Of a DNA stretch of 8,536 bases, positions 1 through 7,322 are shown in pieces. The notes below the pieces were generated by a model that was given only the letters and a program-made list of their open reading frames with translations, was not told where the DNA came from and did not search any database. The position numbers and the translations under genes were made by a program. This DNA comes from an uncultured Actinomycetes bacterium. Its GTDB lineage: Bacteria > Actinomycetota > Acidimicrobiia > Acidimicrobiales > Microtrichaceae. Positions within the stretch are counted from its first letter, which is position 1. Every line of letters begins with the position of its first letter. The stretch is taken from contig CAIYXG010000115.1 in the NCBI GenBank assembly GCA_903930035.1, positions 1 through 8,536 on the forward strand, written 5' to 3'.

Positions 1-1032
1 ATCGTGGCCCGCCTCGACGGCGAGCAGGTGATCGCCGCCGAGCCCATCGCCGGCTACATGCACCGCGGCTACGAGAAGATCACCGAGGTCCGCACCTACG
101 CGCAGGTCACCACGGTGGTGAACCGGATCGACTGGCTCGGCAGCTTCGCCAACGAGGTGCCCTTCATCCTCGCCGCCGAGCGGCTCATGCGTGTCGAGGC
201 CCCGCCCCGCGCCACGTGGATCCGCACGATCCTCTTCGAGATGTCGCGGATCGCGAACCTCATCCTGTTCCTCGGTGACATGGGCGTGCAGCTCGGTGCC
301 ATCACCCCGGTCTTCTTCGCCTTCCGCGACCGTGAGTTCGTGCTCGACCAGATCGAGCGCGTCACCGGTGGCCGATTCCACCCCAACTTCGACCGCATCG
401 GTGGGCTCAAGGACGACCTGCCCAAGGGCTGGCTCGAGGACACCAAGCGGGTCATGGACAAGGTCCGCTCCTTCTGTGACGAGATCGAGGACCTGCTCAT
501 GGGGTCCGAGGTGTTCCAGGAGCGGACCCGGGGCATCGGCGTGATCCCACCCGACGTCGCCATGCAGTACGGCCTGTCGGGGGCGAACGCCCGCGCCTCG
601 GGCATCGACTGGGACCTGCGCCGTGACAACTGCATCGGCCTGGCGTACCCGGAGGTCGACTGGAAGGTCTGGACGCATCCGGACGGTGACTCGTTCGCCC
701 GCTTCTGGGTGCGGCTGCAGGAGGTCCGCGAGGCCGCGAACATCATCGACCAGCTCGCCGACGGTGTGCCGAGCGGGCCGATCATGGCCAAGGTGCCGCG
801 CATCATCAAGGTGCCGGCGGGCGAGGCCTGGATCTCGACCGAGAACCCGCTCGGTGAGATGGGCTACTACGTCGTCTCGCAGGGCGATCTCACGCCGTTC
901 CGGCTGAAGATCCGTTCCGCCAGCTTCAGCAACGTGTCCATCACCCCGTGGCTGCTCCGCGGTGTCTACGTTCCGGACATCGTGACGATCCTGGCGTCGC
1001 TCTACTTCATCCTGGGAGACATCGACCGATGA
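1..1032 (+). CDS. nuoD: NADH-quinone oxidoreductase subunit D (NuoD), 5'-truncated by window edge
   Basis: This is the 49-kDa-type subunit of complex I, related to [NiFe]-hydrogenase large subunits; with NuoB and NuoH it forms the quinone reduction site at the membrane face of the peripheral arm. The frame is open from base 1, so the GTG at 4 is not the true start; residue numbers here count from it, and the N-terminus with the HPxTHG loop lies upstream. Family landmarks are the GYMHRGYEK stretch (17-25), EAPPRATWIR (65-74), GGLKDDLPKGW (133-143), RTRGIGVIPP (174-183), RASGIDWDLR (197-206), GEMGYYVVSQG (284-294) and the C-terminal GDIDR. No CxxC or DPCxxC motif is present, so it is not a hydrogenase. 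Several quinone-site positions are unusual: Trp44 for the usual Tyr, Gln96 for the usual Asp, Leu86 for the usual His and Tyr334 for the usual Asp. Its last 4 bases overlap nuoH. The family assignment is very secure. Confidence 0.97.
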   Translation: MVARLDGEQVIAAEPIAGYMHRGYEKITEVRTYAQVTTVVNRIDWLGSFANEVPFILAAERLMRVEAPPRATWIRTILFEMSRIANLILFLGDMGVQLGAITPVFFAFRDREFVLDQIERVTGGRFHPNFDRIGGLKDDLPKGWLEDTKRVMDKVRSFCDEIEDLLMGSEVFQERTRGIGVIPPDVAMQYGLSGANARASGIDWDLRRDNCIGLAYPEVDWKVWTHPDGDSFARFWVRLQEVREAANIIDQLADGVPSGPIMAKVPRIIKVPAGEAWISTENPLGEMGYYVVSQGDLTPFRLKIRSASFSNVSITPWLLRGVYVPDIVTILASLYFILGDIDR

Positions 1033-2069
1033 CCCGGGCTCTCCTCGGTGTGGAACTCGCGTACTGGCAGTCGACCCTCATCCGGGTCCTCGCCGGTCTG
1101 GTCGCGGTGCTGCTGTTGACCGGCGGCGTCGTCTACCTCTACCTGTTCAAGTTCGTCTCGTTCATGCAGAGCCGACTCGGGCCCATGGAAGCGGGTCCGT
1201 ACGGTTCGCTGCAGTTGCTCGCCGAGGTCGGCAAGTGGTTGCAGAAGGAGGACATCCACACCGAGGACAGCGACCGGACGATCTTCGGGCTGGCCCCGGC
1301 CGTCGTCCTCAGCTCGACGTTCCTCATGTTCGTGGTGATCCCCGCCGGACCGGATCTGGTGATCGCCAACCTGGGAACGGGCATCTACTACGTGCTCGCC
1401 GTGTCGTCGCTGTCGGTGCTCGGCATCCTCATGGCCGGCTGGGCGTCGGCCAACAAGTACGCGCTCCTCGGCGGCCTCCGCGCCGCCGGCCAGCTGATCG
1501 CCTACGAGCTGCCGCTCGTCCTCGCCGTGCTCGGCGTGGTCATCCAGGCCGGCAGCCTCAACCTGCAGGACATCGTGGCGGCCCAGTCGGGCGGCTCGAT
1601 CTTCGGGTGGGACGGCATCGGCAACCCCTTCATCCTCACGCAGTTCGTGGCGTTCGGGATCTTCATGGTTGCCGTCCAGGCCGAGCTCACCCAGACCCCG
1701 TTCGACATGCCGATCGCCGAGTCCGAGCTGGTGGCCGGCTACCAGGTCGAGTACACGGGCATCCGGTTCCTCGTCTACTTCATCTCCGAGTTCGCCACCG
1801 CCGTGGGCTTTGCCGCCGTGGCCTCGACCCTGTTCCTCGGCGGCTGGGCCCTCCCCGCCTCGTGGGGGCTGTCGGACGGCGTCATGCACGTCGTCGGCCC
1901 GCTCATGATCTCCACCAAGGCGATCCTGCTCGTGGGCGTCGTGTTCTGGGCCCGGTTCAGCCTCCCGCGGTTCCGTGAGGACCAGCTGCAGACCCTGGCC
2001 TGGAAGTTCATGATCCCCATCGCGCTGGCCAACATCGTGGTGACCGGTGTGCTGAAGGTGGTGTTCTGA
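1029..2069 (+). CDS. nuoH: NADH-quinone oxidoreductase subunit H (NuoH), 346 aa
   Basis: This membrane subunit joins the peripheral arm to the pump modules and forms most of the quinone tunnel and the start of the proton-transfer (E-channel) path. ATG at 1029 overlaps the nuoD stop (ATGA), with GGGAG at 1014-1018 as Shine-Dalgarno 10 bases upstream. The frame is open further 5' but only as a shadow of nuoD. The length is normal for NuoH. Hydrophobic segments alternate with conserved loops: QKED (72-75), SDRTIFGLAP (81-90), AGWASANKYALLGGLRAAGQ (136-155), YE (159-160), the acidic loop PFDMPIAESELVAGYQVEYTG (224-244, with Asp226, Glu231, Glu233 and Glu241) and ARFSLPRFREDQL (308-320). The first loop is divergent: the usual Glu-Arg-Arg/Lys is Leu39-Phe40-Lys41, and the usual GPNRVGP is GPMEAGP (51-57). 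It directly follows nuoD where nuoE, nuoF and nuoG would normally lie. The assignment is certain; the meaning of the loop changes is not known. Confidence 0.97.
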   Translation: MTRALLGVELAYWQSTLIRVLAGLVAVLLLTGGVVYLYLFKFVSFMQSRLGPMEAGPYGSLQLLAEVGKWLQKEDIHTEDSDRTIFGLAPAVVLSSTFLMFVVIPAGPDLVIANLGTGIYYVLAVSSLSVLGILMAGWASANKYALLGGLRAAGQLIAYELPLVLAVLGVVIQAGSLNLQDIVAAQSGGSIFGWDGIGNPFILTQFVAFGIFMVAVQAELTQTPFDMPIAESELVAGYQVEYTGIRFLVYFISEFATAVGFAAVASTLFLGGWALPASWGLSDGVMHVVGPLMISTKAILLVGVVFWARFSLPRFREDQLQTLAWKFMIPIALANIVVTGVLKVVF

Positions 2070-2623
2070 TGCCCAAGCCGCCGTTCCCCAAGCCGCAGGT
2101 GCCCGGTGTCCTCAAGGGCCTCGGGGTGACCCTCCGGACCGCCAAGGAGACCGTCTTCCCCGACGGCCTGCTGCGTCCGCCGTCCCCCGCCAAGGGTGCC
2201 GCCACGGTCCAGTACCCGCACGAGGCCGACACGCCGGCCGACCGCGCCCGCGGCGTCATCTCCCTCAAGGAGGACAACTGCACGGCGTGCATGCTGTGCG
2301 CCCGCGAGTGCCCGGACTGGTGCATCTACATCGAGGGCCACAAGACGCTGGCCCCGCCGCGCCGCGAGGGTGGCAAGCCGCGCAAGGTCAACGCGCTCGA
2401 CCGCTTCGACATCGACTTCTCGCTCTGCATGTACTGCGGCATCTGCGTCGAGGTCTGCCCCTTCGAGGCGCTCTTCTGGAGCCCGGAGTACGAGTACTCC
2501 GAGGTCAAGATCGCCGACCTGCTCCACGACAAGACCCGGCTCGGCCAGTGGTTCGAGACCGTGCCGGACTTCGAGCCGCTCGAGTCGGGCGCCGAGGTCA
2601 AGGTCAAGAAGGTGCCCCGGTGA
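2069..2623 (+). CDS. nuoI: NADH-quinone oxidoreductase subunit I (NuoI), 2x[4Fe-4S] ferredoxin-like, 184 aa
   Basis: This peripheral-arm subunit carries electrons through two [4Fe-4S] clusters (N6a and N6b) towards cluster N2 in NuoB. Two CxxCxxCxxxCP motifs are visible: Cys71, 74, 77, 81 and Cys120, 123, 126, 130; the fourth Cys of each motif normally pairs with the first three of the other. An additional Cys85 follows the first motif (CPDWC). The ATG at 2069 is the only plausible start: it shares its first base with the nuoH stop (TGATG), GAAGG at 2054-2058 lies 10 bases upstream, and the next Met is residue 75. The N-terminal 50 residues are Pro- and Lys-rich and probably lie along the membrane surface, as in the family. 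The motifs CMLCARECPDWCIYI and DFSLCMYCGICVEVCPF match, as I recall, the NuoI of the second, NuoEFG-less nuo cluster of Streptomyces, which supports an actinobacterial host and that complex type. Confidence 0.97.
   Translation: MPKPPFPKPQVPGVLKGLGVTLRTAKETVFPDGLLRPPSPAKGAATVQYPHEADTPADRARGVISLKEDNCTACMLCARECPDWCIYIEGHKTLAPPRREGGKPRKVNALDRFDIDFSLCMYCGICVEVCPFEALFWSPEYEYSEVKIADLLHDKTRLGQWFETVPDFEPLESGAEVKVKKVPR
2607..2612 (+). promoter_or_regulatory. Ribosome-binding site for nuoJ (supports GTG start)
   Basis: AGAAGG lies 7 bases before the GTG at 2620 and inside the last codons of nuoI. Together with the GTGA overlap it fixes the nuoJ start at 2620, although the frame is open far upstream, and implies translational coupling with nuoI. 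Confidence 0.65.
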
Positions 2624-3183
2624 CCGGCGTCCTCGCCGCCTCGACGTCGTTCGCCGTGCCGGCGAACGTGGCCTTCGCCGTGATGGCCGTGTTCATGGTC
2701 GCGGCGGCGGTCCGGGTCGTCACCACCAAGAACGTCGTCCACGCCGCGCTCTGGCTGGTCGTCGTCCTGGGCGGCGTCGGCCTGAACTACCTGCTCCTGC
2801 AGGCCGAGTTCGTGGCCATGACCCAGTTCCTGGTCTACCTGGGCGCCGTGGTCGTGCTGTTCCTGTTCGGCATCATGCTGACCCGGGCCCCGCTCGGCGT
2901 CTCCGACGACCTCGACAACTCGCAGCGCCGGCTCGGCGTCGTGATCGGCGTCCTGCTCCTCGCCGTCCTCAGCTTCGCCCTGGTGCGCAGCTTCGGGGCC
3001 GACAAGCTGACCTTCGAGGCCTACGACCAGGGCGCCGAGGTCGCACGCGCCGTGGGGGAGAACGGCCGCACCCAGGCCATCTCGGACTCGATCTTCGGGG
3101 AGTACCTGATCCCGTTCGAGGTCACCTCCGTCCTCCTGCTCGCCGCCCTCATCGGGGCCATCGTCCTGGCGCGGAAGGACTGA
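2620..3183 (+). CDS. nuoJ: NADH-quinone oxidoreductase subunit J (NuoJ), 187 aa, GTG start
   Basis: This is the ND6-type membrane subunit, which contributes to the central water/proton axis next to NuoK and NuoH; its third membrane helix is the flexible pi-bulge helix implicated in coupling. The frame is open from far upstream inside nuoI, but that part is a shadow. The GTG at 2620 overlaps the nuoI stop (GTGA) and has AGAAGG at 2607-2612, 7 bases upstream. Hydrophobic segments lie at about 16-34, 40-60, 66-87, 105-123 and 165-184. The core signature runs NYLLLQAEFVAMTQFLVYLG (56-75) followed by AVVVLFLFGIML (76-87), including Glu63, Tyr73 and Gly75. A hydrophilic loop of about 40 residues (123-163) precedes the last helix, as is common in this subunit. 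A later start (ATG at 2683) would cut into the first helix and lacks comparable support. The family call is firm; the exact start is likely but not proven. Confidence 0.94.
   Translation: MTGVLAASTSFAVPANVAFAVMAVFMVAAAVRVVTTKNVVHAALWLVVVLGGVGLNYLLLQAEFVAMTQFLVYLGAVVVLFLFGIMLTRAPLGVSDDLDNSQRRLGVVIGVLLLAVLSFALVRSFGADKLTFEAYDQGAEVARAVGENGRTQAISDSIFGEYLIPFEVTSVLLLAALIGAIVLARKD
3173..3179 (+). promoter_or_regulatory. Ribosome-binding site for nuoK (supports GTG start)
   Basis: GGAAGGA is a strong Shine-Dalgarno match, 10 bases before the GTG at 3190 and within the 3' end of nuoJ. It supports GTG as the nuoK start. Confidence 0.7.
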
Positions 3184-3189
3184 GCCGAC

Positions 3190-3486
3190 GTGCTGCTGAA
3201 CCAGTTCCTCCTGCTGTCCGCCGTGCTGTTCTCGATCGGCGTCTACGGCGTGGTCGTCCGCAAGAACGGCGTGCTCGTCCTCATGTCGATCGAGCTCATC
3301 CTGAACGCGGTCAACATCAACCTGATCGCCTTCTCGACCTTCTGGGGCCTGGGCGGCCAGGTCTTCGCCCTGTTCGTGATCGCCGTCGCCGCCGCCGAGG
3401 TCGGCGTCGGCCTGGCCATCGTCCTCCTGATCTACCGCAACCGGCGGTCGGTCGACATCGACACGCTTGACGAGCTGAAGGGCTGA
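3190..3486 (+). CDS. nuoK: NADH-quinone oxidoreductase subunit K (NuoK), 98 aa, GTG start
   Basis: This small three-helix ND4L-type subunit sits between NuoJ and NuoN and contributes two essential membrane Glu residues to the proton path. Both are present: Glu35 in LMSIELILNAVNINLI (31-46) and Glu70 in VIAVAAAEVGVGLAI (63-77), corresponding to Glu36 and Glu72 of the E. coli protein. The GTG at 3190 lies 6 bases after the nuoJ stop, with GGAAGGA (3173-3179) 10 bases upstream. The 98-residue length is typical, and the protein begins directly with the first helix as usual (MLLNQFLLLSAVLFSIGVYG). The C-terminal YRNRRSVDIDTLDELKG tail matches the family pattern. Nothing appears degraded. It lies in the same tight operon as its neighbours and is probably translationally coupled to nuoJ. 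Confidence 0.96.
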   Translation: MLLNQFLLLSAVLFSIGVYGVVVRKNGVLVLMSIELILNAVNINLIAFSTFWGLGGQVFALFVIAVAAAEVGVGLAIVLLIYRNRRSVDIDTLDELKG

Positions 3487-3491
3487 GCACC

Positions 3492-5729
<2,238 letters not shown>

Positions 5730-5748
5730 CGGGCCGGGAAGATCGAGT

Positions 5749-5754
5749 AGGGAG
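5749..5754 (+). promoter_or_regulatory. Ribosome-binding site for nuoM
   Basis: AGGGAG lies 11 bases before the ATG at 5766 in the 36-base nuoL-nuoM gap. It is the only clear ribosome-binding site in this window that lies wholly outside the upstream gene, so nuoM translation may be less tightly coupled to nuoL than the other pairs. Confidence 0.6.
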
Positions 5755-5765
5755 TCCCGTAGAAG

Positions 5766-7316
5766 ATGAAGAGCTTCTTGAACGACTGGGGTCTGATCCT
5801 CGCCGTGTTCCTGCCGCTGGCAGGTGCGCTGGTGATGATGCTGGTCCCCAAGGAGTCGGAGAACGTCCACCGGCAGCTGGCCCTGGTGACCTCGCTGGCG
5901 GCGGCCGTCGTCGGCGTCCTCATCATGGTCAACTTCAACTACGACCGGGCAGGGAAGCTGCAGTTCGTGGTGGACCGCGAGTGGATCGAGCTGATCAACA
6001 GCCGGTTCATCCTGGGCATCGACGGCCTCTCGATCCCGCTGTTCGCGCTGACCCTGCTGATCGTCCCGCTCGTCCTGGTCTACAGCTGGGACCACATCCC
6101 GTCGCCCGGCAACCCCAAGGCCTTCCTGATCCTGATCCTGATCCTCGAGACCGGCATGCTCGGCTCGTTCGTGGCCCAGGACCTGATCCTCTTCTTCGTG
6201 TTCTTCGAGGTCGTGCTGCTGCCGATGTACTTCATGATCGGCGTGTGGGGCGGTCCGGACCGCCAGTACGCCTCGATCAAGTTCTTCCTGTACACGCTGT
6301 TCGGCTCGGCGCTGATGATCGTCAGCTTCCTGTCGCTCTACTTCCTGGCCAAGAACCCGGTCACCGGTGAGCTGCTCCGCACCTTCGACATGCGGGCGCT
6401 GACGGCCTCGGGCGGCTCCGGCCTGGCCCGCACCACGGCGATCCTGATCTTCGGCGGCATGTTCATCGGCTTCGGCATCAAGGTCCCGATGTTCCCGTTC
6501 CACACCTGGCTGCCCGACGCCCACACCCAGGCGCCCACGCAGGGTTCGGTGATCCTGGCGGCGGTGCTGTTGAAGCTCGGCACCTACGGGTTCCTGCGGA
6601 TCGCCATTCCGCTGCTGCCCATCGGCGCCCGTCAGTGGGCACCGGTGATCGGTGTGCTCGCCACGATCGGGATCATCTACGGCGCGCTCGCCTGTCTGGC
6701 CCAGACGGACATGAAGCGATTGATCGCCTTCTCGTCGGTCTCCCACATGGGGTTCGTGATGCTGGGCATCGCCACGATGACGGACCTCGGCTTCAACGCC
6801 GCGGTGTTCGGCATGGTGGCGCACGGCCTCATCACGGGGATGCTCTTCTTCCTGGCCGGGTCGGTGAAGGAGCGGTACCACACGCTCGAGATCAAGCGGC
6901 TCGGTGGGCTCCTCATCCAGGCGCCCCGCATGGGCTGGATCCTGGGCTTCTCGGTGATGGCCTCGCTCGGCCTCCCCGGGCTCGCCGGGTTCTGGGGTGA
7001 GTTCCCGGCGATCCTGTCCGCCTACAACCCGGCCGAGGGCCTGAGCGTGCCGCTGTTCCGCACGCTCATGGTGATCGCTGCGGTCGGCACCGTGCTGGCC
7101 GCCGGCTACCTGCTCTGGCTCTACCAGCGGACGGCGTTCGGGACGCCGACCGAGGAGTTCGCCGACGATCCGCACATCCACGACGTCGAGAGGACGGAGT
7201 GGATCGCCTGGACGCCGCTGCTCATCCTGATCGTGGTCCTCGGTTTCGTCCCGGCGCTGATCTTCAACGTGACGAACCCCGCCGTCGAGACCATCGCCGC
7301 GCTGGTGGGGGGCTGA
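5766..7316 (+). CDS. nuoM: NADH-quinone oxidoreductase subunit M (NuoM), 516 aa
   Basis: This is the middle antiporter-like proton-pumping subunit, between NuoL and NuoN. The channel residues are all present: Glu148 (FFEVVLLPMY), Lys239 (GIKVPMFPFHTWLPDAH), Lys270 (VLLKLGTYGF), Lys317 (QTDMKRLIAFSSVSHMGF) and Glu412 (LAGFWGEF). By family comparison Glu148, Lys239, Lys270 and Glu412 match E. coli Glu144, Lys234, Lys265 and Glu407. The use of Glu rather than Lys in the last helix is the normal mark that separates NuoM from NuoL and NuoN. Length is typical. ATG at 5766 follows a 36-base gap, the largest in the window, with AGGGAG (5749-5754) 11 bases upstream; the adjacent AGAAG is too close to act as ribosome-binding site. 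The stop lies in the same reading frame as nuoN, with only two codons between the stop and the nuoN start. Nothing appears truncated or mutated. Confidence 0.97.
   Translation: MKSFLNDWGLILAVFLPLAGALVMMLVPKESENVHRQLALVTSLAAAVVGVLIMVNFNYDRAGKLQFVVDREWIELINSRFILGIDGLSIPLFALTLLIVPLVLVYSWDHIPSPGNPKAFLILILILETGMLGSFVAQDLILFFVFFEVVLLPMYFMIGVWGGPDRQYASIKFFLYTLFGSALMIVSFLSLYFLAKNPVTGELLRTFDMRALTASGGSGLARTTAILIFGGMFIGFGIKVPMFPFHTWLPDAHTQAPTQGSVILAAVLLKLGTYGFLRIAIPLLPIGARQWAPVIGVLATIGIIYGALACLAQTDMKRLIAFSSVSHMGFVMLGIATMTDLGFNAAVFGMVAHGLITGMLFFLAGSVKERYHTLEIKRLGGLLIQAPRMGWILGFSVMASLGLPGLAGFWGEFPAILSAYNPAEGLSVPLFRTLMVIAAVGTVLAAGYLLWLYQRTAFGTPTEEFADDPHIHDVERTEWIAWTPLLILIVVLGFVPALIFNVTNPAVETIAALVGG
7304..7312 (+). 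promoter_or_regulatory. Ribosome-binding site for nuoN (supports GTG start)
   Basis: The G-rich run GGTGGGGGG ends 10 bases before the GTG at 7323 and overlaps the last codons of nuoM. It is a purine-rich but non-canonical Shine-Dalgarno. The start is decided mainly by the in-frame nuoM stop at 7314-7316. Confidence 0.5.
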
Positions 7317-7322
7317 TCCTCG

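Noticed and set aside
948..1028. A 5' extension of nuoH starting at 948
   Set aside because: The extra residues are nuoD read in another frame. The ATG at 1029 has the ATGA overlap, a Shine-Dalgarno and the expected protein length.
1..1032. NuoD as the large subunit of a membrane-bound [NiFe]-hydrogenase (Ech, Mbh or Hyc type)
   Set aside because: The C-terminus has no DPCxxC and the protein has only two isolated Cys (158 and 210), so no Ni-Fe site is possible. NuoH, J, K, L, M and N together also match complex I.
2287..2619. A 5' extension of nuoJ starting at 2287
   Set aside because: It is nuoI read in another frame, hydrophilic and unlike NuoJ; the GTG at 2620 fits overlap, Shine-Dalgarno and length.
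5749..5759. The inverted repeat GGGA-G-TCCC in the nuoL-nuoM gap as a hairpin or terminator
   Set aside because: The single-base loop is too short to fold, there is no T run, and the segment includes the nuoM ribosome-binding site.
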